A stretch of 64,000 nucleotides of DNA from Trichaptum fuscoviolaceum (lineage: Eukaryota; Basidiomycota; Agaricomycetes; Hymenochaetales; Trichaptaceae): the NCBI GenBank assembly GCA_910574455.1, contig CAJSYZ010000011.1, forward strand, positions 2,356,001-2,420,000, in the 5' to 3' direction. A program made the translations under genes and the position numbers. The stretch's first letter is position 1. Every line of letters begins with the position of its first letter. Under the pieces are notes generated by a model, which saw only the letters and a program-made list of their open reading frames with translations, searched no databases and was not told the DNA's origin. Of the stretch, positions 46,676 to 58,052 are shown one piece after another.

Positions 46676-48129
46676 TCACTCGCATTGTGAGTAGTAGTCG
46701 TTAAGCGCAGTGCACGTGTATGGGGAGACACTAGTAAACATAAGTATAAGTTTCACGCTCCTTGGACTTCTACGCTCAATCACATACCATGTCGTGGCGC
46801 CAGTCCAGCCAATACCACCACATTGCGCATATTGTGCAGCGCCAGAGGTACTTGAACTACTCGATGTCGTAGTGGTCGTTCCACTGGTTTTGGAGCTGAC
46901 AGAGGTAGTCGACGTAGTAGTTGTTGACTTAGCGGTCGTTGTTGTCGTCGAGCTACCACTAGAGCCACTAGAGCCGTAAAGAGGCGGTCCTGGGATGATG
47001 TAAGTCGTATCGGTCTGAGCTGCCTGACTGTAGATATCGACAGTCACTGTGGGAGGAAAGCAAACGTCAAATACAAGACTCGCTGAATTATTCTCATTTA
47101 CTCACAGCCGGGATCAGTGCTGCTGTAGCCGCCAGGGAACGTCACCTAAGAGAATGCAGTTAATATGCCAGTCGTCTCCCTTGATAGAGATAGCGGAACT
47201 CACGAGCTCGGCTGCGGTAGGCGCAAGAGTTCCACCACCAGTGATCTCGATCTGCGCGCACCTGAAGACAGTTTGGTCAATCGTTGTATATTAGAGAGTT
47301 TAGAGATACATGCATACTCGGGGTAGAACTGCGCGGGTAGCAAGTGAAGAGCAATGGTCTCGAACCGAATGAGATAGTTTCCCGAAGGAACCGTCTTTGG
47401 AATTGTCGTTGTCCATGTACTGTTATTATCGATCATTACTCCCGCAGCCCAAGTGCCGCTACCGACGGAACCAGAGACAAGGCCGGCTTCATCGATCTTG
47501 AACTATATATGTATAAGTGATTGTCAGTAACTAATACATTGCTTGCATAAGACTTTTAATTGATCTTACCCACTGGAGTGTGGATGCGTTGACGCCTGTG
47601 CAGGTCGACCCTGGACATTGCGCAAGGTAAGTGAGCATCGGGCCAGTGTCATGCGGCCAAGCTATACAGAGGAAGGGTACAAGTGATTAGAAATGTAATA
47701 AAATGCGAGACATAATCGCATACTGTTCCAGTAAGCAGTGATGGCTGTTCCAGCTGCAACAGTGCCTGTGAGCTGAAGGGCACCGGAGGAACCATCGTCG
47801 TTGCAGGCAAGAGTCGGGTCTGATGGGTCTAGAATCGGATTACTGACATGATAGGACATGTTTATTGGTGAACAAAGCCATATGATATGCTAAAACATAT
47901 GAACCCACTATGTTGCCCAGGGCCTCTGAATAGTTGTCTGACCATCCGCGCTGAAAGTCTCTCATGTGAGAGATGTGAATAGGCTTGTAGTACTTGGGCC
48001 CTACCTGTTATAAGGCCTCCAGCCCCAGTACCAATCTGCACCCCAAGAATATGAGAGGACACCACCGTGAGCAGCGACTTGAGTCGCGGCAGTAGACGCA
48101 AGGACAGCAAAAGTAGCGTATCGGCGCAT
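46676..48129 (-). CDS. AA9 lytic polysaccharide monooxygenase with CBM1, gene A (324 aa)
   Basis: Copper enzyme that cleaves cellulose oxidatively outside the cell. Nine exons: 48129-48005, 47950-47909, 47842-47724, 47661-47570, 47502-47318, 47261-47204, 47145-47106, 47046-46788 and 46730-46676. A 20-residue signal peptide ends just before His21, which becomes the N-terminal copper-brace His ([17 protein letters not shown]). Then [26 protein letters not shown], and the second copper His in [37 protein letters not shown] is followed by [15 protein letters not shown] with the axial Tyr. A Ser/Thr linker leads to a CBM1 ([30 protein letters not shown]). It is the downstream gene of three tandem paralogues; all joins are GT-AG. 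Confidence 0.93.
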
Positions 48130-49206
48130 TCTCCTTAGTTCCCAATTGCGTTGGGGGGTTCTCCTTTAACGGATGTCAAAGGCTTGAGCAATCCAGGACG
48201 CTGAGCTTCCCAAGTTTTATACTCGACGGTCCGCCCTCGCTGACGTAGAATTTGTGAGGAAAACTTCATGACTCTAACGTATTTGTTAGCATACGATACT
48301 CACATCGGACTCGGAGGTGACAGTATATGAGGCATATATTTCAAGATCGAGACTTTCTTGAAGACTGTATATCGGCATGTCTACCTGTTACAATGGCCGG
48401 TCGATCTATGAACTCGTGGTCCAGGCACAGAATCTGGAAGAAAAGAATGCCTATGACGGATTAGCACTGATCTTCCCCACACAGGAAGTAAATCCACCAT
48501 GGTAAAGTTATAGGCGGTTTAACCTCGCGAGCAAATATCCCTCTCTTGATTAGCGAGATGACGAGGAAAATCCGGCTTTTCCGAGGATTCCGAATTCGTA
48601 CCAAATGTACATTGATGATCCCCAAACATTTACTTTCTCGTGATAGCATATGGTGAGTCTCCTAGAACAAGGTTGATAAACTCTATGACTTGAGTCAGGC
48701 GGGACAGTTTGAGTGCTTCAGAGTAAATACCCCGTATCAAGTTCTATCATCGGTAAGATGAGGTTAAGATTGTCATACTGAGGTATTGCCTTTCATTGGA
48801 GGCAGCCAAAGCTAGATCTTCAGAGTAGGGACGTAGAATGTTAGGTGAGTTTGAGGCGTGGACTCGGAATCGTGGATGTTGGTTGATTTAGAGAGTCCGA
48901 GTCTAAGAAACTTGACTCCTTGAAGTGGGGGCCTCCGAGTCGGAAAAGACCGTAGCGGGATTTCAATATAGATCGGCGTTGCTGCTTCAAGTTTGTATTC
49001 AAGAACCCACAGGCTTCGCCAATGGCGGCCAATCGCAGAAGGGGCGTTTTGCCACATTCAAGGTAGCAGTGCTCAGAGTAGATATAGTGGTTAACATGCA
49101 CAAGCTATACTTGACAGAATTTCATTTCATCATTCGTACAAACAGTAAGTGAATATGCAGATTGCTTTGTACCTAACTCACTGGGTAAATATGAATGTCA
49201 GTTGTC
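48130..49206. other. Spacer between AA9 genes A and B
   Basis: Holds the promoter of gene A and the 3' end of gene B. At 48855-48945 GACTCGGA and its complement TCCGAGTC occur four times within 90 bases. No gene is supported; frames at 48812-49152 on both strands overlap these repeats. Confidence 0.45.
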
Positions 49207-50717
49207 TCACAGGCACTGAGAATAATAGTCATTCAGTTTCGTGCATGTGTAAGGAGAGACGCTAGAGTGAAATTTGTATTAGCGTTCATATATCAAAGTC
49301 AAAAGAGAGAGTATACCAAGTCGTAGGTCCGGTCCAACCGCTACCTCCGCATTGCCCGTACTGTGCTGCACCAGTACCTGCGCCACTTGCCGTGGTGCTC
49401 GTTGTAGTAGATGTCGCTTTAGTGGTAGAAGAGCTACTTGCAGTCTTGCTCGTTGAGGATGCGGACGTTGTCGTTGTGGATGTCGACCCCCCTGTGCTAC
49501 CTGATGCTCCAGCGTACAGCGGAGGGCCAGGTATCACGTAACTTGTTTGTGTCAGCGCGTCGTTAGTGTAGATATCAACGCTGACTGGACACTGATATGA
49601 GTATCATGATATGCCTGTATGTGATTACGGCCAGCTTACGACCAGGATCACTGTTGCTGTAAGCTCCAGGGAATTTAACCTGAAAAGACGCATCAGAGAG
49701 GAAAGAATAGGAATAAATAACTTTAGAAGCACATGACACGTACAAGCTCGCTGGCTGTCGGCGAAAGGCTTCCACCTCCAGTGATGGTAATTTGAGCGCA
49801 TCTAAGCTACCTTCAGACAAACGACCTCGTGGATGTGAAGTGTGCAACATACTCAGGGTAGAATTGCTGATGAATACCAGAGATGAGATGTTTGTTACAA
49901 TAATCTTCCCAGTTAATAGTGTACTTACCGCAGGCAGAGAGTGCAGTGCAATGGTCTCAAAGCGAATGAGATAGTTTCCGGAGGGCACAGTCTTCGGGAT
50001 GGTTGAAGTCCACGAACTGTTTTGTGCGATCATCAGGCCAGATCCCCATGTTCCGTTTCCGACAGTACCAGAGACAAGCCCTGACTGATCAATCTTAAAC
50101 TATTCATGGTACGAAGTCAGATTAAGCGGCTAGCAGTTAGAGCTTGTCGTACCCAAGAAAGAGTACTCGCGTCCACTCCTGTGCAAGTCGATCCAGGGCA
50201 TTGTGCAAGATATGTGAGCATAGGGCCCTTATCATGAGGCCAAACTAGAGATCGGCCCATTAGAGTATGTCCAATGGAAATGGAAAGGAAGTCACATCGC
50301 CTACTTTGATTCCAGTACGCAGTTATTGCGGTTCCAGCGGCGGCCGTCGCAGTTAGCTGTAGAGCACCAGACGTGCCGTCGTCATTGCAGGCAATAGTGG
50401 AATCTGTAGCATCCGTGATAGGATTACTAATGTCAGAAATAGACATGGTTAATACTCCGTCTGAGGGCTCTTAAGAATGCAAGACTTACTATGTAGCCCA
50501 AGGTCTTTGAATCGTTGTCTGCCCGTCCGCGCTGCATAATTAGTCGCAAGTGAGTGAGACAAAACCAACTTTCTCCCAAAAGGGTCACAAATTACCTGTT
50601 GTATGGCTTCCAGCCCCAGTACCAATCACCTCCCCAGGCGTATGAGAGGACACCACCGTGAGCTGCGGCTTGAGTTGCAGCCAAGGATAAGACAGATAGA
50701 ACAGCAAACGATAACAT
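49207..50717 (-). CDS. AA9 lytic polysaccharide monooxygenase with CBM1, gene B (327 aa)
   Basis: Secreted copper-dependent cellulose-cleaving enzyme. Ten exons: 50717-50596, 50531-50490, 50426-50305, 50244-50153, 50099-49929, 49866-49853, 49801-49744, 49679-49640, 49584-49317 and 49261-49207. The 19-residue signal peptide is followed by His20 (HGGVLSYAWGGDWYWGW). The second His lies in [14 protein letters not shown] and the axial Tyr in QFYPECAQITITGG. A Ser/Thr/Ala linker precedes CBM1 ([30 protein letters not shown]). A 14-nt exon encodes QFYPE. It shares most intron positions with genes A and C. Middle gene of the cluster, same strand. Confidence 0.93.
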
Positions 50718-51568
50718 GATCCTGGTCTTGAAGCTCGGTAAATAACGTAGGCGATGAGACGCAAAAGGGCGCAAGCTTTATAGTACCCAGCACATTCGGT
50801 CGGTCGTATAAGCTCTAAAGCGAGCCGGAGTATATTGAGTGGGAAATTCAGTTGAGGCACTGAGAGCGCACGGCGAGCAACTACAGAACTGTGTAGCAGT
50901 GCGCTATAATTAATTTGTCTCAGATGAACGACAGTCCAGGCGCAGAACGTGCTTCATTCTCTACCAAGCAGCAATGGTTTAAGCTGCATCACAGGACATC
51001 ACAGATGTGCTTGGCATGAGAAGGAAAAACTTCGCGGTCGCCAGTATGCAATCGCCTACACTTGCGTTGACGAGGAAAACCCGAGCGGACCCTTTGCATT
51101 GAATGTGCGCGGGCACAGGTGGCTAACGTGACCAGCACAGCGCTAGCAAGTTTTGACAGTATATCTCGAGAACGACCAGGGAGTTTCAGCGAGTAAGTTT
51201 GTTAATGAATGGTGCTGAAGTCGTCGCAGTATGCAAGAGGTTTGTCCGAGTTCAACTTGAAGTTGGCCGTGTTGGAAACAAATGTATGTAAGTTCTCACG
51301 CAACCTCGCCGATCGCGAACTTTTAAAAGAGCTCTTCCAACCCATCCATACCAGCGAGTTAGAGAATAATATACAGTTACACAACACCTTTGAGGCACAT
51401 TTAATTTAACGAAAGAATTTAATAACTCCAAGCACAGAATCAAAAATCACAAGAAGACCGTAAAAAGACCCAGTCGACATCATACAAATTGAACAACATT
51501 GCTAAGCTTTCGCCACTTTCGTGCCAATGATAACGTCCACGAGACTAATGGCTGCCAGTTCGAAGCTT
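50718..51568. other. Spacer between AA9 genes B and C
   Basis: Promoter of gene B and 3' end of gene C. No gene is supported. Frames on both strands at 51200-51440 are mutual shadows. Confidence 0.5.
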
Positions 51569-53012
51569 TTACAGGCATTGCGAGTAGTACGCATTGACCA
51601 CTTGGCAAGTGAACGGGGACGCGCTGGAAGGAAGCATTAGCCGAGCATCTGCGTTTCACAAGCGGCAGCGGACTTGCCATGTAGTCGGGCCAGTGAACCC
51701 AGTACCACCGCATTGAGCGTACTCAGCTGCTCCAGCAGTCGGGACTGCCGAGGAGGATTGCACAGGGACAGAACTGACAGGAGCAGCACTTGTTGGGGCA
51801 GCAGAGGTCGGCGCGGGCGCGGATGTGGCAGGGGGAGCGCTGCTCGCGCCTGCTGCTCCGGCGTACAGAGGAGGTCCGGGGATCACGTAGGTCGTTTCAT
51901 CTTGAGCAGCATTGCTATAGATGTCAATGTTGACTAAGAATAAGAAGTCAGGTGCGCCACAGGAATTTGCGAGGTTAGGTACGTACTGCCCGGGTCGTTG
52001 TTGGTGTAAGCACCAGGGAACGTGACAAGTTCATCAGCAGTTGGGGCAAGGCTACCACCACCAGTGATCTGGATCTGAGCACATCTAAGGACAAGAAAAG
52101 ATTTCAGCTTCGTCAGCTCTACTATTTCCTTCGTTAAATTAACGTACTCGGGGTAGAATTGCTAGAATATAACAGTATTAGGTGACTGGTAATGACGAGA
52201 CGTAAACACTAAACTCACAGCAGGCATCGAGTGGAGAGCGATGGTCTCGAAACGGATGAGATAGTTTCCTGACGGGACGGACGTGGGGATGGTGCTAGTC
52301 CAAGAGCTGTTTTGAGCGATCATCTGGCCAGCGGCCCAATTACCGTCGTAGATCGTGCCGGAGAGGAGACCCGCTTCATCAATCTTAAACTAGAATTTGA
52401 GGTAAGCACCTCAGTACTTGCAATTAATGACTGAAATCAATCCGTCAATTGCTTACCCATTCAAGAGTATTGGCATTGACGCCAGTGCATCCGGAACTTG
52501 GGCATGCAGCGAGGTAGGTGAGCATTGGGCCAGTGTTGTGTGGCCAAACTAATCAAACCATCCATGGTAAGTCAAAAAGGGCCGGGCCCAAAAATATAGC
52601 GTGCTTTACTTTGGTTCCAGTACGCGGTAATGGGTGTGCCAGCCGCGACAGTTGCGGTCATTTGGAGGGCGCCAGAGGTGCCGTCATCGTTGCAAGCGAG
52701 AGTGTCGACAGTAGCATCCTGGATAGGGTTGCTATAAACGAGAATTAGCATCATAAGATTGTTTCCAATTTGAAGACAGCATACTAGCTCGACCATGGCC
52801 TCTGAATGGTGGTCTGACCAGTCGGGCTTTACGAAAGTTGGTCTTAGTGTACGACTTAGCCTATTGCGGAATATTTGTGAGACGCACCTGTTGTATGGCT
52901 GCCATCCCCAGTACCACTGGTTATCCCAAGAGTACGAGAGGACACCACCGTGGGCGACAACTTGGGTGACAGCGCTTGAGGCAACGACAGCGAGAGTAGT
53001 GAGCGAGAACAT
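51569..53012 (-). CDS. AA9 lytic polysaccharide monooxygenase with CBM1, gene C (324 aa)
   Basis: Secreted copper-dependent cellulose-cleaving enzyme, first of the three in the direction of transcription. Nine exons: 53012-52888, 52826-52785, 52731-52610, 52548-52457, 52389-52219, 52161-52148, 52084-51987, 51933-51678 and 51623-51569. The 20-residue signal is followed by His21 ([17 protein letters not shown]). The second His is in the [17 protein letters not shown] block and the axial Tyr in QFYPECAQIQITGGG. The linker is Ala/Pro/Ser-rich instead of Ser/Thr-rich. CBM1 reads YAQCGGTGFTGPTTC then PFTCQVVNAYYSQCL. The last intron begins GCAAGT, a GC-AG intron, at the site where genes A and B use GTATGT and GTATAC. 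The intron present in A and B after ELV is missing here, fusing two exons. The ATG at 53012 is preferred over the upstream in-frame frame because it starts the signal peptide. Confidence 0.92.
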
Positions 53013-54517
53013 TTTTGTACTCGAGATGAGCTTGTTCTTCTCGATGATGATGATCTTCTGGCGGTCCTCCCCGCCTTTTGTACCCCCCGTGCAAGCCGTT
53101 TCGTTGCATCCAAGGCGCACATGACAGGCCGGGAGGCAAGGAAAGTTATCTCGAATACACTGATGACTACAGAGCAACGATGGAAATAGTTCAAGACATG
53201 CTTCAAGAGTCGCTTCGCATCTACCGACAAGAACGCGTCAGTAACGTTTAATGAGTAGCAGACCAAATATAGATACAGACATAGGTCGGCAACACTGAGG
53301 AACAACAGAACAAACGGTATACGCCGCATACTGGAGATAACTTGAAAAAGACTGAGGCCGAGTCTGCGTCATCGATAGAACTTCATAGAAGTAAGTTATA
53401 CACTGGCACCGCACCCCGCGGGGTAGGCATACGGCGCAAATTCTCCCATTGAATCCAGCTGTGAGGCAGAGTCGAAGGTAGAAGTCAAGTTCCGTGCCGA
53501 GTCATATGTTGGACGACATGGACGGCGGAATGTCGCTTGGCTACCATAGAACGGTAAAACAGCACTCGAGATTCATCCGTAGCAGCCCGAGGATTAAGAG
53601 TATGTTTCGTGATGATATTGATCACGATGATTAGCCCACGTCGACGATTTCAAGGTAGTTCATGATCGCTACTCGCAAGAACCTATAGACCTTCGTATCC
53701 TGGCAGTACAACGCATAGAACGAGCGACGAAGAAAAGGGAAAAGAGAGGCGGTTACGAGTCCGAACTAGCAAGCGGAGCCCCATGTTACCAGTGGTACTT
53801 GTGGACGTGCGACGCGGCAGAACTATGGCAGAGTCGGGAGGATGTCGGAAATCGGAATCAATTGAGTAGCAATGGCTTGCGAGCACGAATGTTACAGAGT
53901 GGTAGACATTTGAGTTCGAAAACAAACAAGTTAATGGCATTGAGGGCCAGCCTAGGCCGAGGCTGGGAAGATGCCAGAATTTTGACCTAGGAAGATTCTT
54001 TTCTTTTCCAAACAGTAATCTTATTGGAGTCATGATGTCAGTCGCAAATTGAGACCGAGATGTAGATGCGTGCCACTCGCTTGTTTCTGTTGAGGTTCAT
54101 TTGATTCATGTAGATTGTAAACAACTGGTCGAATGAAAATTTTATCCAAGAAACTCACTTGATAGCAGCAAGGTCCACTTTCTTCATGTTGTATAAGCAC
54201 GACGAGAATCAGCCATTTATTCACAGGCGAGTAAAGAGGACTCGGATGCGCGAACGTTACTTTGACGTGTCATTCGGGCATGGTGTTCTAATAAGAGCAA
54301 AACTTCTGCAACAAGCCTGAAGGACATAGTCACCGTGCTTGAAGATACAGCACTAACGGGCCTACAAGTGTTTTTTCTTTCAATGCACAGTGATCACTGC
54401 CGGGTGGAGACGAAGGTGACCGTTCGAATGAACTTGAATTTTCGTTCACTGAATTCAAGTTTTCGGCGTTCGCCGATGGCATGATCTTCAAGGGAAGTTC
54501 TTCAGGGTGAAAATAAA
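53013..54517. other. Intergenic region upstream of AA9 gene C and of the TMEM70-like gene
   Basis: Divergent promoter region for gene C (minus) and the gene at 54518 (plus). I saw no supported gene; minus frames up to 116 codons at 53683-54033 have no family features. Confidence 0.45.
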
Positions 54518-55460
54518 ATGTTTCGACAACACCTTTCATCCGCTCTTTCACAGTTGAAACAAAGGCCCACAGTACATTCATACTGCCTTAGAGCTGTCCA
54601 GAAAGCGCGTGCGATACCTTCGTTGCGTCGTCAGTTCGTCAGAGGTCTCTCCCCTCTACGCCGTTGTCTGCTCACTGGCAGAAAGGAATCTAATGGAGAC
54701 CAATGGCATACGAGCAGAAGTCTCGTACAATCACGGAGGAACACTTACAGCGCATCTAACTCTTCCATCTCGACAAATGTGGTGTATCAAGGCCCCTTAA
54801 GTCGAGCTTTCCGTTCGCTAAAGATCTTCTCCTTGACCTCTTTGGGTTTGGCGAGCGCACTGACACCCTTCATGTTCGTCATCGACACCTCGTTACCAAA
54901 CATTGCGCGAGCGGCACTTGCAATCACTGCAATGTCGACAAGTGGAATCTCTACTGCCCTGGTCGGCTGGTGTGGACAACCGTACGTCACAACTATCCGG
55001 ACTCTTGGCGTCTCGCAGGACAGTGCGGTAAAGAATAGTTCTGGTCCACAAGAAGCGCAAACTACTTCACCTTTGGAAGGGATACAGCTGGAGACGTTGT
55101 CTTTGACTCTCAAGCCACGCTTTACCTCGGTGTACGATACGTCCTTCCTATCTGAGACGAAAAGGCCGATGGCGAAGTGGGAGTTAGCGGAGAGCGTGGT
55201 GGTTCCCCAGAATCCGACAGAAATTGGACCAGGAGTGCCTTCGGAGGAGACTATTGCGGAGACTATGGATGCTCAGGGACGCGTACTTGGCCGTTGGATC
55301 GTCTCTTGGAATGAGGATGGCACGAAAGGCGTATGTCGGGGAGAGGGAAAGATACAGAAGTATGTCAATGCTTCCTTGCACACTTGAACCACCAAAACTC
55401 ACTCAATCTGGAAGATATTTCAACGTTCACGAGGAAATCCTTCCCCCGGGAATACGATAA
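54518..55460 (+). CDS. TMEM70-like mitochondrial inner-membrane protein (295 aa)
   Basis: Two exons, 54518-55359 and 55415-55460; the 55-nt intron replaces a premature end with YFNVHEEILPPGIR. The first 80 residues are rich in Arg and Ser with few acids, as in a mitochondrial presequence. The core is VYQGPLSRAFRSLKIFSLTS followed by a hydrophobic helix (LGLASALTPFMFVI) and, after a short loop, a second (ALAITAMSTSGISTALVGW), then CGQPYVTTIRTLG. This two-helix pattern with the GPL..K.FSL motif fits the TMEM70/TMEM186/TMEM223 family, which helps assemble respiratory complexes in animals. The fungal role is an inference. The neighbouring mtHsp70 is also mitochondrial, but no co-regulation is shown. 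Confidence 0.72.
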
Positions 55461-55956
55461 TCTGTCCGCGATACTTTGAATCGTCATCTCTACTAGTTCT
55501 AGCCAAAGTATAATAGCTATGTTTAGCATTGCATTGAATAAGTTAACAGATTTGAGGCTGCTACAGTGTATGGGTTGATTGATTGATCATCTCATCCAAA
55601 TTACTGTCACAAGCAATTATGGACTGAGTGTGAATCGCCACATAATGTACAGTAGATGTTTTTCTTAGGACAAGAAAGACAGTGAGGTTATAAATCATGG
55701 TCGGAGAACTTCACCTTCGCTCATACAATATAAGACTAGACATAATAGAAGGCAATGTCTTCTGTTCATTTCCCGATGAACGCATGTCGGACGCGAACTA
55801 GTGCCGGTTAACTTCAAGTTCAGTTATTACCGGCTTTAAATAACCGACTTTCCCGGACAGTCAGGGTCATTCATATGTGCTTAAATCTGGGGAAGCACCA
55901 TCGCAAGTCTAATTCCCCCACCTAACTTACCTGCACCTACCATACCTCACGGAACA
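55461..55956. other. Intergenic region, no gene seen
   Basis: Short AT-rich spacer. It has a TAACTTCAAGTTCAGTTA palindrome-like word near 55808 and the promoter of the next gene. Confidence 0.5.
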
Positions 55957-57591
55957 ATGTCGTCAAACGACTCGAAGGCAAAGAAAATAGGAGGGGAATA
56001 TGGGGAAATAAGAGCTAATATTGACGTTGATAAACTGAATACGTACCTCAGCCGGCATGTGAAGGTTGTGCGGACTCCAGTTGAGGTGAAGCAGTTCAAG
56101 GTGTGTTCAGTGCTATTCTGCGTGGTGGCCATTAGTCTGAATGTACTTTAAAAGTTCGGACAGGTAAATGGATTTCCTCCAGTAGGGGAGCTGGCCATGA
56201 CCTGAACGTTTTATAGTCCAACCCAACATATTTCTTGACAGACGCTTCGTACGCTTCGTTCACCCGTCTCTTTTGTGTATGATCCTGATTACCAGCGACT
56301 TTCAGAGGAACTCGTTTCGTCATGCGAAAGAAGCCAGCAGGGCAGCTGCTGAGCAAAACAGCTCACCAAATCGAGCGTGAATACACTATCCTTGCTGCAT
56401 TGCACAAGCATAACACCGCGCCGTCCACGTCTGCCCAGAAACGCATTCCCATACCTGAGCCAATCATCTTATGCGAGGACTCTGAAGTGATTGGCACTCC
56501 TTTCTACGTGATGGAATTCTTGGACGGGAGGATCTTCACTGACGTGAGGATGCTCGAAATCCCCCCTAAGGACAGACAGGAATGGTAAGTATCTTTGTCT
56601 TCATGCAGCTTACTTTGAGTAGGTTATTCTGCTTGATTCCTACTCTTCATCTTGATTAGCACCTCTTTTAACTCCTCATTTGAATGACTTGTGAACACGA
56701 AATTGATCATCCCTTTTTTAAAAGCTGGCTCTCTGCGATCCAGGCTCTTGCCTCCCTTTCCTCCCTTTCCCCCTCTGCACTGGGCCTTTCATCATTCGGG
56801 CCTTCCACACCTTACTTCCCGCGCCAAATTAAGTCTCTATCGCGTGTGTCCCTCGCCCAGGCAGAGACCGTCGACATCGCCACAAACAAGCCCGTCGGCA
56901 AAATCCCTGAGTTCGACGAAATGGTCAAATGGTACCAAGCAAACCTTCCCGACGAAAGCAAGACGGGATTGCGTATCGTACACGGAGACTACAAGCTGGA
57001 CAACCTCATCTTCCACCCTACTGAGAATCGCGTTATTGGAATCTTGGATTGGGAATTATGCACGTTGGGGAGTCCGGTATGTTATCTTAGCTTTGCTCTT
57101 TTGCTTGAGTTCTGATTGGGAGCGACGATGAATACTTGAAATGGCCCGGTATATAGCTCCAAGACTTAGCGAACCTTATGATGCCGTGGACGATTGACGC
57201 TGAGAGTGCGAAGGGTGATGAGCTTCTTGCACTCCGTGCTTTCAACTTCGGCACAGAGGATGCGCCCGTCCCCGGAGAGGTCCTCGAGCGAGAATACTGC
57301 AGACTCACCAATCAACCTTACCCCATCAAGGAGATAGTATTCGCACGCAGTTGGGCTTGGTTCCGCGTATGTGCATATGAGAACTTCATTGCGTTCGACG
57401 GATATTTAATGACTACTATACTATAGCTTGCCATCATCTCCCAAGGTATTGCTGCAAGATACGTGCGTCGACAGGCGAGCTCGGAGCAGGCAGGACTACA
57501 TGTACATCTGTTCCCTACGTTTGGTAAATTGGCCATCAAAATGCTCAAGAATGAGGGTATCGATATTCACGCTCCAAAATCAAAGCTGTAA
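55957..57591 (+). CDS. APH/choline-kinase-fold phosphotransferase, ACAD10/11-like (396 aa)
   Basis: Seven exons: 55957-56100, 56155-56163, 56217-56248, 56306-56584, 56725-57076, 57157-57366 and 57427-57591. The protein reads [15 protein letters not shown] (loop), [20 protein letters not shown] with the ATP-binding Lys, [24 protein letters not shown] and the catalytic [15 protein letters not shown]. The metal-binding [15 protein letters not shown] follows, then DLANLMMPW and [15 protein letters not shown]. This is the aminoglycoside phosphotransferase-like domain found at the N-terminus of animal ACAD10/ACAD11, there implicated in 4-hydroxy-acid phosphorylation before beta-oxidation. No acyl-CoA dehydrogenase domain follows, as in stand-alone fungal versions. 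Exon 2 is only 9 nt (Phe-Gly-Gln) and is required for the conserved loop. The substrate is not known from sequence. Confidence 0.87.
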
Positions 57592-58052
57592 TCGCATTTA
57601 TATGTAATTATTTGAGATTGTGAAAACATAAACATTTTGACTTTGATTACATAGCAACATCTTAGACTTTGATTTGAACGTTATGATGTGCAACTGGCAT
57701 CGAGAGTCACTGGCCTCTTTCCACTTATTTGATTTGTTCTGCTCTCACTCCACTCCACCGCTTGGTTCAGAATCGCTTCCATACAAAAGTTGAATTGTAA
57801 TTGTAAAAGAATACATGCATGCTCGTAAGTCTGAGTGGGGGGGTTGTGGTGGAGAATAGAAAGCAAAATAGCGAGAAGGGTCCTAAAGTACTATAGCGTG
57901 TAGAACATTACTTTTGAGGATATGCGAGGTCTATAGATGAGGTAACGAGCGAGGTAGCGTATGGCAAGAAGAGGGGAGTAGCGGTCATCATCTCTACTAC
58001 TGGAAGGATTTTAGGCGAGGGATAGATCGAGAAGCCATGACAGTTAGAGAAT
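57592..58052. other. Spacer between convergent genes
   Basis: Contains the 3' ends of the phosphotransferase-like gene (plus) and mtHsp70 (minus). No gene seen. Confidence 0.5.
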
